22,320 nucleotides of DNA, taken from Silene noctiflora. Lineage: Eukaryota; Streptophyta; Magnoliopsida; Caryophyllales; Caryophyllaceae. This document shows, one piece after another, positions 9,702 to 19,396 of the stretch. Below the pieces are notes generated by a model. The model made no database searches and was not told the DNA's origin. It saw nothing but the letters and a program-made list of their open reading frames with translations. Numbering within the stretch: position 1 is the first letter of the stretch; each line of letters starts with the position of its first letter. The position numbers were made by a program, and so were the translations under genes. Location: NCBI GenBank assembly GCA_009801015.1, contig VHZZ01000038.1:70710-93029 (forward strand), written 5' to 3'.

Positions 9702-10168
9702 TAGTTGGCGGCTTGGTGTCGTCTGTCGGGAAAAAAAGTGTTATTCCCAAAAATTTCATAAAAAAAATCGAGCTAAAAACAATATTGGCTTACTACCCTC
9801 GAAGGAGTGCAATTTATTACGAATAATTCAGATCAATATAATTTAATTCACCTTAATTAAGTTTAATTTATTTTTTTACTAATTCACATTAATTTAGTTT
9901 AATTCAAATCATTCCCTAAAATAAGTACTCTACTACAGAGTACAGACTCCATTTTTTCCGATTTATTTTCCGTTCTTATATGAGATATATAAGTACCTCT
10001 CAAGAGCCGGCAATTTATTTTATTTTCACTCTCCCAAATATTTCAGTTCAAACCGTTTCCGTCCAAAAGATCGATCCTTTTACTCCTTTACACAATTACA
10101 CCTCTGCTGTCACAGGCTCACAGCAAACTCTCGAATCCTGAAGAAATTTAGTGACTTTCAGCTCAAAC
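9702..10168 (+). promoter_or_regulatory. Promoter and 5' UTR region of prefoldin subunit 4
   Basis: This is AT-rich sequence with repeated TTTAATTCA/AATTAAG words at 9835-9915. A TATA-like ATATATAAG lies at 9985-9993, about 180 bp upstream of the ATG at 10169. A pyrimidine-rich leader follows, ending CTCAAACATGCAACAG. The transcription start cannot be fixed from sequence alone. Confidence 0.4.
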
Positions 10169-11577
10169 ATGCAACAGGTATCCTTCTAAAATTCATCATC
10201 ATCATCTAAAAATCAAACCTTTTATTCCTTTGTCAATTACATTCATTTATTTATGTATTTAATTATTTATCTAGGGTTCATATTCTGTGATTTTTACTAA
10301 TTATTATTGTTGAAATTTTAATGAAAAGGGTTCAGGATCGGAGACCCATGTGACTTGGGATGATCAGCAAAACATTAACAAGTTTAGTAATCTTAATAAT
10401 CGATTTCAGGAGCTTCAAGATGAGATTAAATTCACCAAGGTTTTTCATTATCCTTTTTCTTTTAATTCTTTTAATTCACATTCTTTTTATATTAATTGTT
10501 GTGAAGTAGCGGTCTTTCGATGCAGTTCTTCGGAAACGGCCTCGTTGTTGATATCTGATTTGGGTTTCTTAGTTTCGTATTAAATTGAATTGGGTAATTG
10601 CTAGTTATTATTATTATTATTATTATTAATTTGATGCAGTAAGTTGGATTTTGGCTAAGGAAGCTTTTTTTAAGGATTGTAGTTGGGTTGTCTTTGAACA
10701 TAAATGTGGCAACTTAGTTTATTCATTTGTTGGGAATAGAGGGGTGAAACGGTCGCTATGTATTGGGTAAGGTTGCGTACATTAGACCATGCCTTAGGCA
10801 GGATGTGGGAGAATTTGAGGCACCCGGTTAAGGCTATTTTTAGCTAGATTTTCAATGTATGCAAAACAAAGTGTTTAGCTGTTAGAGCTCCTGTTATTTG
10901 ACAGCTGATTGATGAGGGTTGCGTGTGCAGTTCTCAAGGAAGGAAATGACTTTCGGGTTTTAGCTCCATTCGATTATATTTGCTTGGAAAGAAATGGTCT
11001 TGTGGTCATTGACGAAATTGGAAACAGAGGGTTCATGCTTGCTCAAAGAAGCACAATTCCAACTTTCACTTGGATACCTATTTGAGCTGATTATTGCCGA
11101 TTGGAATTAGTGTTAGCTTGCTAGGATTTTTTATTGTAACTTGTAAGATTTTCAAAAACATATCAGAGACGGTCTTACAAGTGACACCAATCCCTGAACC
11201 CTATAATTAAATGATGAATATATTAGGATTGTGGTTAATCTCACTGTGTGACTTTTTGAGTTCATAAATTATGCTCCTCAATTGACTCTAATGCATATTC
11301 ATCTTCTTTTCCACAGGAAAAATGCGAGAATCTGGAGGATGCAAGCAATGAGCTAATTTTGACTGATGAGGAGGTAGTACGCTTCCAGATAGGCGAGGTG
11401 TTTGCTCATGTTTCGATTGATGAAGTGGAAACCAGGCTAGAAGAGATGAAGGAATCATCTAGCAAGAACTTGGAGAAACTAGAAGAAGAGAAGGATTCCG
11501 TTGTTTTACAAATGGCCGAGTTGAAGAAAATTCTGTATGCCAAGTTTGGAGATTCCATCAATCTTGAGAACGAGTAA
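10169..11577 (+). CDS. PFD4: Prefoldin subunit 4
   Basis: There are three coding exons: 10169-10177 (MQQ), 10329-10439 and 11317-11577, all phase 0 with GT-AG introns. They give 126 aa, against about 129 in Arabidopsis PFD4. The second exon uses the acceptor AAAAG|GGTTCAG; the nearby TTCAG acceptor would lead to an immediate stop. Diagnostic beta-type prefoldin sequence includes [48 protein letters not shown] and [20 protein letters not shown]. The N- and C-terminal helices form the coiled coil that holds nascent actin and tubulin, and the central IGEVFAHV region forms the beta hairpins of the hexamer hub. In the cytosol the heterohexamer passes substrates to the CCT chaperonin. Intron 2 holds a TTA microsatellite and SINE debris. 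The gene appears intact. Confidence 0.93.
10603..10628. repeat. (TTA)n microsatellite in PFD4 intron 2
   Basis: About eight uninterrupted TTA/ATT units follow CTAG and precede ATTTGATGC. It is a simple repeat with no other content. Confidence 0.85.
10765..10845 (+). mobile_element. SINE-like fragment in PFD4 intron 2
   Basis: GGGTAAGGTTGCGTACATTA, followed by GACCATGCC and a CACCCGG near the end, follows the layout of the 3' half of plant tRNA-derived SINEs (GGGTAAGG, TGCGTACA, GACC). It resembles the fragments at 6505 and 17398 but is a more distant copy. The 5' pol III boxes are not recognisable and no TSD is seen. Confidence 0.4.
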
Positions 11578-12544
11578 GAGAAAGTTGCATGTTGACTCTT
11601 TGCTCTTCTTTCTTGAGATATTTTTTTTTTCCTTATATTAACTCCATGTAGTTGCTAGTCTTAATATTGAATTACTCCGTATTTATCTGCCCACCGAGGC
11701 TTTTCCTTACTATTGATCGTGTTGCTTTATTCCCGAGTTTGTGTGGTTTTAGGTATTTTACGCTGGTACAATGAAATGCTTTGAATGCCTCTTACACAGT
11801 TATACTCGTATTGCTTAAGTATTAAAGGCTCTTGCTTTGCTTTGTGAAATCTTGTTCATAACTTGGTGATTCTGATCTTCAAGAGTAAAGATTTGTCTAT
11901 TTTTTCCTAGGTTTACTAGTTCTGAAATTTAGGGAGACATCATTTCTTTGCATTTTGGCTTAGTTTTAGTTTCTTTCCATGCCATCTCGCAGTACACTGA
12001 TGCACTTCCAAAAGAACCTTTGCACACTAACGTACTCTACTGGGTCCAATAACGAGCAAAATTTAGAAAACCGTTAAAAACTAAATGAATAATCGAGTTT
12101 TGCATCTAAACGGTGTAAAAGAAATGATATTTGAGTTTTATTAGGTTGGATTAATTCGTAGATCTGTTGTTTTTTGCCAATCCCATGAAAAATGCCAATC
12201 TATCAATCTGTCAGGCATTTGAGGTTTATCAAAGTAGTTTTAGTAATCTACCGACAGTGTACTGCCTTTGTATCTGTTGAAAATGTGCATCCTCTTTGGT
12301 ATGACCGGAGGTGCATGATAATATGATATCCCCATACAAAGCCAATCTGAAAAGTGCATCTGTTTGTATTGCACCATGACATGACCTAAACCAAATGATC
12401 GNAAACTAACCAAACCAGACCCATATAACCCAACCTCATGACAGGAGATGAACAATAATTATACCCAAACTATCTTGACCCCCGATGACCCATCTAGCTG
12501 GTGTACTACTAATGCTGATGCGGAGCACATATCGAGTGTGTATC
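11578..12544. other. Convergent intergenic region between PFD4 and the UGT gene
   Basis: The two genes converge on this region, so it holds both 3' UTRs. It includes one copy of a dispersed repeat (11773-11895), an ACTCCGTATT scrap at 11674, and a stretch at 12370-12500 rich in AACC/ACCC words. A single ambiguous base is at 12402. No open frame looks protein-like. Confidence 0.6.
11773..11895 (+). repeat. Dispersed repeat, copy A (partner at 19276-19396)
   Basis: From GAAATGCTTTGA to AGAGTAAAGAT this stretch is about 80% identical to 19276-19396 in the same orientation. Shared words include AGTTATACTCG, GCTTAAGTATT, ACTTGGTG and AGAGTAAAGAT. It has no coding potential. Its identity is unknown; it may be part of an old transposon or a duplicated 3' flank. 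Confidence 0.75.
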
Positions 12545-13944
12545 TTATCTTGTGATATGAGCTATGAAAGCATCCATTTCTGTGGATGTAGCTCCTCCTT
12601 TCACAACTGATTTCCGGACATCATCACCGAGTTTCGAAGCTCTTTTCCTAATCTCCTCTCCTTCCTTTGTTGTCAATAATCTCTTGATTACACTCTCAAT
12701 AGTAGCTGAACTAACTAGCTTCCCACGGTCTTCCCAATCCCTCACCATGACACCAATTTTAACATTTCTGTTATCAAAACAGCATTCATCGGCTGGTCAG
12801 AATGCATAGGCCACGCTGCTATAGGGACCCCCATGCTAATACTCTCGTTGCACGAACTCCACCCACAATGACTCATGAACCCACCTATTGACCGGTGCGC
12901 TAGAATGTCCAGCTGCGGGGCCCATTCTCGGACCACCATTCCCCTGTCCTTGACTCTTTCCTCATACCCTTCCTGAAGCTTGGGATTTCCGTCTTTCGCG
13001 CTATCGAAAGCATCACCTTTATCGGCATTTCTGAGCACCCATATAAAATTCTGTCCACTTTTTTCCAACCGGGTAGCCAATTCTCCAATCTGCTCTCCTG
13101 TCAGCGATGTCGTTGTTCCGAAAGAGACATATATCACAGACCCTTTGTCATGTTCATCGAGCCATTTTAGGCATCTATGTCTTTTCAGGTTGCCGGTTAT
13201 TGCCACCGGATTAAAAGGCCCGAGGACAAAGTGTGTGGTTTCAGTATCATTTCCCGAGAGTTTTTCCAACAGCTCAATATATGGACCTTCTATTACCCTT
13301 GATGTGTTGTAGATTCGTCCTGACTCGATGCCCCAAAATTTCATCTGCTCAAAGACGAACCTTGTGACTTCTGGTGTAAGCGTCTCTTCTTCAGAGAAAA
13401 TACGTCTGGGGATTGTAATACTTGGATCTAATCGAAAAGGTTTATCTGATTCCGGTATGTGTCGCCAGAAACCTAAGAACTGGGTGAAGGCAGGAATAGA
13501 AACAAAACGAAAGGATTCGGCCTTTGGAATGAACTTTACATCTTGGACTACAGAAGCCATCAGGCTATCATGAACAACAATGATTCTGCGACACTTTGCC
13601 GAAAGTTGTTCTAAGAGTTCAGACACAGGTTTTCGTAGATGTGTTAAAATATCGAAAAGTGGTTGAAGGTGAGCCGGAAAAGAGACGGAAAGGTTGGGTT
13701 TTGGAGAAGGTGAAGTGTAGGGCGGGAGTTGGAAATCATGAAATTGGATTCTGGTTAGACTTTCAGTGTTCCAACCTTGGACCCGAACCCTGGCTTGGTG
13801 GTTGTGCAGGGCGGATCCTGCATAATGCACTGGAATGCCATAGGAGATTACGAGATGGGAGAGATGGAGGAGTTGGTTTAGGTGGCCTTGAGCCGGCAAC
13901 GGGACCATAACAACCGCGAATTGAGAGTCGTTCTGACCTTCCAT
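12545..13944 (-). pseudogene. Zeatin O-glucosyltransferase-like UGT with a single-base frameshift
   Basis: This is an intronless family-1 UDP-glycosyltransferase. Reading from 13944 it gives 400 codons that end prematurely in VSW. The true C-terminal part (VRDWEDRGKLV to IAHITR, stop at 12545) continues in another frame. One missing base in the A4 run at 12757-12760 explains the break; with it the protein would be 466 aa, typical for the family. Catalytic H21 (PLPAQGHLNQ) and its partner D126 (IVVHDS) are present. The 44-residue PSPG box spans W341-Q384, with WAPQ, HCGW (359-362), GVP and the glucose-preferring final DQ. GFMSHCGW and WPMHSDQP are features of zeatin O-glucosyltransferases, which store cytokinins as O-glucosides; other acceptors are possible. 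The box has S363 where N is usual (HCGWNS). The conserved sequence on both sides of the break suggests either a very recent mutation or a homopolymer error. Confidence 0.85.
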
Positions 13945-14004
13945 TTTTGGTATATGTGGTTACTGCCTTACTGGCTTTGATGCAGATTGAGTTTTTGTGG
14001 TCTG

Positions 14005-14013
14005 ATATATAAG
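14005..14013 (-). promoter_or_regulatory. Putative TATA box of the UGT gene
   Basis: On the minus strand CTTATATAT lies about 60 bp upstream of the ATG at 13944, implying a leader of about 30 nt. The support is motif and spacing only. Confidence 0.45.
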
Positions 14014-14890
14014 CATGAGGTTACAAAGAAAGCACATAATATATGATAATAATGTATAAATTGAATTTGCAATTAAGTCACTAGCTACTCCATAATCACT
14101 GCTTAATGCTAATCTAGCTGGCTACCAAAATATTTACAGTTGCTGACAAAATTAGGTCACTTGTTATGTGCACACTTTTTGAAAAGATAACGAAAATGTA
14201 TCTTTTATTTTCATACTTTATGATTTGATGACAAAAATGTATCTTTTATTTTTACACTTAATGAAATGATGATGAAAATGTATCTTTTATTTTCATGCTT
14301 TTTTATTATGGCCAACCTCTTTAAATTATGTCTTGTCATTTTTATAAATTAGTTTTCTACGTTTGGGTGAATTGGGTCTATTGTCATTGATTGATCTTAA
14401 AAGCGCTCTATTTGTTAAGACTGATATAATTTGTTTGGAATTTCAAAAATTTATATAAGACCATTTTATGAGTTAAAATCAGCTGAACAATAAGGAAAGG
14501 GAAAAAAAAACCTACCATTGTTAATTTTCTTTTATTTCTTTCTGACAACCTTATTTTATAACGACATGCGATTACCATATTACGATATTATCAGTTAGAC
14601 AATGCTAAACGGAGTTGACATTGAGTCTCATATTCATACAAATTGAGTTTGAATCCCAGAAATATGTACTTGTCTTCAAAAAAAATTTATTGTTTGAGAC
14701 ATTTGATCTTGTGTAAGGTGGTTTTAGACTAAATTCGTGTAAAATAATCCAGTAAAATATATATACCTTTTTCACTAAAATAAAACATGAATAGTTAACC
14801 AAAAAATAAAAATGAAAGAGTGTTTAGCGTAGGTGATTTCACTGTAACATAGCATAAAACCGTGTTATATAAGAATTTGGTCATCCTACC
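14014..14890. other. AT-rich intergenic region upstream of the UGT
   Basis: Apart from the threefold repeat at 14192-14297 I see no gene, RNA or bounded element here. The distal UGT promoter would lie in the first few hundred bases. Confidence 0.55.
14192..14297. repeat. Three imperfect copies of a ~41-bp unit
   Basis: AAAATGTATCTTTTATTTT begins at about 14193, 14234 and 14274. The copies are separated by variable ATGATTTGATGA / AATGAAATGATGA spacers. Period is 40-41 bp. It lies about 250-350 bp upstream of the UGT start codon. Confidence 0.85.
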
Positions 14891-15797
14891 TTTGATTTTC
14901 AGTTGCAGAGTCCTACAGTCTTTGCAAGTTCCCCTTTCCTTTCCTATATTATTTCACCCTTCCAAGTTTTATCTGTTTTTATGTAACAAAACTACTGCTT
15001 TCACATATTATCTAGGGGTTTCACCTTATAGAAAAAGCCTAAGGTTACTTCAACTTGCCAATTCAGGGTAATTCACACTTCTGTACTTGAATTTTGCAAT
15101 GTGGGTTGTCTAGTTTATGATCAGTTTCTGAAATTCATCAGGCGCTAAATTAATGAATTTTAGTGAGTTAGATGCTAATGATTATGAAATGATTGTTCTT
15201 TTTTGTCCCTGGAATTGTTTCTGCACAAACTCTCATTTGTGACGCGTCATAAGCTTGTGATTCTCACAACCGATTAAAATAACGTTAAAATGGGGGATGG
15301 TTTTGTGATGTCACAAGTCATTTTTTGCCACAAGCAAGAATAGCGGTTGTTTCTGTTGGTAATTTTTTTGAAATTGAGGAAGTGGGTTTTGCTGTACTCC
15401 AGCTTTTTTTATCTTGTTTTCTAAGGTAAACTGTAATAAGAAAAAGGTGTATGGAAAATATGTGAAAAAGAAATGAAAAAGATAAAGGTGTCCAATTATT
15501 GAGGATCTCCACTAACCTATTTATTTAATGCCAAGTACAGCAGTGTAGTTTTCTTCAAGTGGCCTCTTCTTACTACTTAATGACAATCTTATTTAAGACT
15601 GTGTTGAGCTTAAAACGGTCGTTCGTGTTATGTGGTACATTTAATACTACCTACAATAACTAGTATGTTTTGTGCTTAGGATGGACTTAAGCAAGATGCA
15701 TAATATGTTGGTAACTAAAAAGTCGATGTTTTTGGGCAATGGTTATTTCTAGTCAGTGATTGTAAAGAAAATATAGAGAAATATAGGAAGTTGGGGA
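14891..15797. other. Possible former promoter/5' region of the CCCH pseudogene
   Basis: A C/T-rich block at 14900-15068 ends CAG|GTAA-like sequence and could be an old non-coding 5' exon of the zinc-finger pseudogene. This is weak. A string at about 15237-15262 (TTGTGACGCGTCATAAGCTTG) resembles one arm of the foldback element at 4294. Nothing else is identifiable. Confidence 0.3.
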
Positions 15798-16242
15798 GAT
15801 GAAAGCATTGCCTTATTTGAACCTCAGAGAGCAATTGATGAGGATGTCTAATCGGATATGACCTTTTAAGGCTTTTATGATCAAAATGATGTTGAGGTTG
15901 AGGTTGTTAATGTTGATGGTGATGAATTTCGTGATCATGAAAGTAATGTAGTCGCAGAGGAAGGGACCCTTGTTAAACAGTTTGAGAGTCTAGAGTTTCA
16001 AAACAATGGGAGTGATGGTTCCAATTGAGGAAGAAAATACTCTGTAGAAAAGAAGAAGAAAAACAAGGAGAGCATGATGATGGCAAGGAGGGGAAAAACC
16101 AAGTTTACCCCTTGAGTCTTTATGCTCTGGATTGCATCTTATATATGAAGACTGGGACTTGCAAGTTCGGGCAAAACTGTTGGTACAAACTACAATCACC
16201 CATCAAGAGGCTTTATCAGGTATTCCAATGTAGGATCGACTT

Positions 16243-16356
16243 AGCCTGGTTGTATTGATTTTACTTTGTTTTTTTTTTATTGTTATGTCTTGGATGCTAG
16301 CCTGGTTGTATTGATTTTACTTTGTTTTTTTTTTTTATTGTTATGTCTTGGATGCT
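16243..16356. repeat. Tandem duplication of a 56-58-bp unit
   Basis: The unit begins AGCCTGGTTGTATTGATTTT, includes a long T run, and ends ATGTCTTGGATGCT. It is repeated immediately (16243-16298, 16299-16356), and the copies differ mainly in T-run length. It lies in a former intron of the CCCH pseudogene. The near identity points to a recent slippage or unequal-crossover event. Confidence 0.92.
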
Positions 16357-17397
16357 GGCTTAGAATGTTTTTATTCCGTTGTTTAGCCTGTCAGAGAAAG
16401 GTTTTGAACAGAGCAATGGATTAGCTGGTGATGCAGGGGGAGATCGAATATTAGGTATACTAGTGCAGTTGATTTGAGCATGAGTTGATGTGATCTTTTA
16501 TTTGTCTTTTGGTTCATGTCTGATTAAATAAATTTGCTTTCACCTTGACATTCTCTGGCTTCTTAATTCCGTAAATGCTGTCTATGGTATATTAAACATG
16601 CATGAGTTTAAATAGCAGTACCGACCCACTTGTCTAGCTGCTGCCCATCTCGATTTATTTTAATTGCATTGCTGGATCAAGTTATCATGACGCCGTGAAG
16701 GTAATACGGTCATTAACTAACTAGGGACCTGTCTTACAACACCCAAACGTAGTAAATAAAAATTTAGGCCTGGAGGTCACAATGCTGCTATATCTAACCT
16801 GAACTGGAAATTTTACTTCATTAACTACTCTTCTGTTATTAACATTGGGATTAAACTTCAGTCGGCGTTTATCTTATTCAGTATAGCCAAACACGAGGAA
16901 GGTGCAAGTTTGAAGATACTTGCAAATGTAATCATTCTGCACCTAAAATTAATGGGAAATGTATAAAGCTCAACTTTCTCGGTTTTACGAATAAGGCCAG
17001 TTAGTTTATGGTCTGTTTTCTTGGTTATTTCTTTTTCCTTGCATAGTTGCATCCAGTATTTGCAAGCTGAAAATAAGAAATTATTGACTGTTTTCTTATT
17101 CACCTTAGTTGGCACTAGAGTGCACCTTCTACTCGCACATTGGCTCATGTGGCTATGTTGTTAATTGCAGGTTTTACCATCCTGATCCTAATGCGACTAA
17201 AGCTCCTGATCTGGAACATCCCTAGAATATGGCAGTATGAAAGTTGTCAAATGGCAGGAAAGCGAGGGATGGAGAACCTGTCCTTCCGAAATGAGGTCTT
17301 ATACTCTTATCATCAAACAATGGTCTTAACACCTGAATTTGATCAAAGCCAGCTAGTAACTGTACAAACAACTCAAGGGCTCCTACAAATCGTAAGG

Positions 17398-17480
17398 TAG
17401 GGGGTCGGATGTACGTGGCTCTTTACCATAGTCACCTTGTGTTAGTAACACAAAGAGGTTGTTTTCATATCACCCAAGAT
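17398..17480 (-). mobile_element. SINE remnant inside the CCCH pseudogene
   Basis: In reverse orientation it reads AAACAACCTCTTTGTGTT, then a few degenerate bases, then CGTACATCCGACCCCCTA. This matches the middle-to-3' layout of the tRNA-derived SINE class also seen at 6505, sharing an exact 18-mer with that copy. The B-box region further along is degraded and no TSD was found. Confidence 0.5.
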
Positions 17481-18930
17481 GAAAGTTGCATAGCGCAACC
17501 AACTTAGTGAGCCGTTTTGCTTTATTTCTTCATCATCCAGAACCAAAGAACAACAGTCTCCAACTCTGGAATCTGGGAAAAAGTCAGGTAGTAACTCTGT
17601 GCCAGTTTAATAAGGTAGTAGGTTTATACTTCATATCCCTAGATATAGTGTGTTCTACAATTTGGCCTGAAGCTTACCATAATTGATATCTTACATGCTA
17701 CTTGTTATTAGTATGGCCAGATTCACTGGACGTGTGGTGTTAAATTTCTGTTTGATACTTGATCCTGGAATCGTTTGTTGCAGTATAACCATGGTGGTAG
17801 CTGTAAATGCAACTGAAGTTTATAAGCTTAGAATTGAAAGCCGCTTTAGGATCTCGGTGGTAGTGCTATAAATATGGCTACTGCCTACTCAAACTGCACT
17901 TGCATTGTAACCTTTAAAACCTTTATATAACACAAGCAATATGATTATATTTTTTCCAGAGGTGAGTGGGTTGGTGGTCATGTTTTGTGGAAAGTTACGT
18001 TTAAGTGTGCATCTTCTCTGCTGCATCCTGTATTAATATTATGAACCATCTTCTACTTATACAATCGTGTTATGATAAATTGATAAGCTAGTAGAGTTTT
18101 AAATTCCTTTCTTTCATCTGCTTAGTGCTTAGGTCATATGTTCATTCCTGGCACACAAATTCCCTCTTCCAGTCTTCCTCACCAAATTGTGAACTACTTC
18201 TCTCAAAGAGAGTAGATCCATAAGCTCATTATGAAAACCTGTTACAAATCGAAGAGTTCCCTGAACGACCCGGTCAACCTGATTACTATTTCATAAATAC
18301 CATTAAGCAAGTACAGATTGTTTTGCAGATATAACCATCCGACATGTCAAGCATCTAAGCTACATCTGCCTCCTCTTTCCAACAGCCATTACTCTAGACC
18401 TGTGACCTGTATGGCCTTACTTCCATTCCCCTTGAATCAGACTACCTTTCCACTATGTACATGGTTGAGCGTAGTACTCATGACCTCGGTTTCGAACTCC
18501 CAAGCATTAAAACTGCCTTTATGACTCCTTTTACACCTTTTTTTTTATATATATATTTGTGCAATGAATCTAGCTTGTATGGGACAATCTCACTTTGAGA
18601 TCAACCCAAATCCTTGCATAGTTTATCTGAGTTTTTTTAAGATTTCTGTTGTGTGAATGCTGAAGTTTCTATTTTATTTTTATAGGCACCAATCCTACGT
18701 GCAGGATCTTCCCAGCATCATAATCCAAATTCCAACAATATAAGAAGTGTACTGTCTTATGATAAACGTCAGATTCATCAAATGGAGAATGTAAAACAGC
18801 GAGTTTCCTGAGTGACCAGAAGTCCAGAACAGCATGAGTGGGAGTACTACATGAAAACTGGCCAGTGTAAAACTGAAGAGCCGAGCGCTTACTTCACCGC
18901 GGTGTGCTAGGGCATCCTTTTGAGACCTGT

Positions 18931-19275
18931 ATGTTCCCTTGTTGCTTGACAATTTTTTTACTTCATCAAGTTTTATGCTAACCCCTTTATTTGATTGAGG
19001 CTAAAGAGAAAGGGAGGGAAAGGTAACGGAACAATTCTTCCTCACCACCCTCTCCATTTCCTTCCATATCCATATCCTGTGCCCTTCCCTCCCACAATTG
19101 TATCCGAAAAAAACCCGAGGGTCTGTTTGATTTTGGGGATTAAGTTTCCTTATCTTGTTTTAATTTTATACGGAGTATTATAGAAAGTGCATGAGTTGTG
19201 TATATTACACAGGTGGTCTTTACATTGATATGTTTTTGAATGTTTTCCGTCGAAAAAAATAAAAAAAGAAAAAAA
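18931..19275. other. Unassigned sequence between pseudogene and satellite
   Basis: It holds a purine-rich then pyrimidine-rich stretch (19000-19080), an ACGGAGTATTA scrap at about 19170, and an A/G-rich run at 19253-19275. The expected last CCCH finger exon is not recognisable here in any frame. Confidence 0.45.
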
Positions 19276-19396
19276 GAAATGCTTTGAGTGTGTATTGCAT
19301 AGTTATACTCGGTGATGCTTAAGTATTGAAGGCTCCTGCCTTGCTCTGAATATTGTTTCTCACTTGGTGGTTCTAATCTTCTAGAGTAAAGATGTG
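19276..19396 (+). repeat. Dispersed repeat, copy B (partner at 11773-11895)
   Basis: It aligns along its whole length with 11773-11895 at about 80% identity. It ends at AGAGTAAAGATGTG, within a few bases of where satellite homology begins (GGGTTTATCTGATCCG, compare CGGTTTACCTGATCCG at 21070). It is preceded by an A/G-rich run. Confidence 0.75.

Larger units (their letters stand above)
15798..18930 (+). pseudogene. Decayed CCCH zinc-finger gene (Arabidopsis C3H43/ZFN type)
   Basis: An acidic N-terminal stretch from 15798 (DESIALFEPQRAIDEDV, then stop) has at least three in-frame stops. Finger 1 follows at 16132-16200 (DCILYMKTGTCKFGQNC), a C-x8-C-x5-C core that has lost its last histidine by frameshift. 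At 16885-16935 TRGRCKFEDTCKCNH keeps C-x5-C-x3-H but has lost its first cysteine; LNFLGF follows, as after the second finger of C3H43. At 17171 comes FYHPDPNATKAPDLEHP and a stop, the usual HPDP tail of finger 3. At 18801 EFPE*PE is the family's EFPERP with CGA changed to TGA. It is followed after a frameshift by EWEYYMKTGQCK and near 18920 by LLRP (family GLPLRP). Introns remain, so this is a genomic duplicate, not a retrocopy. The final finger exon is missing before the satellite. Intact relatives are nuclear RNA/DNA-binding proteins. Confidence 0.78.

Noticed and set aside
13596..13910. 104-codon plus-strand frame, and others at 12564, 12980 and 13328
   Set aside because: All are antisense to the UGT coding sequence and resemble no protein.
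14605..14802. Short minus-strand frame rich in hydrophobic and aromatic residues
   Set aside because: AT-rich intergenic DNA gives such frames by chance; no family resemblance or promoter.
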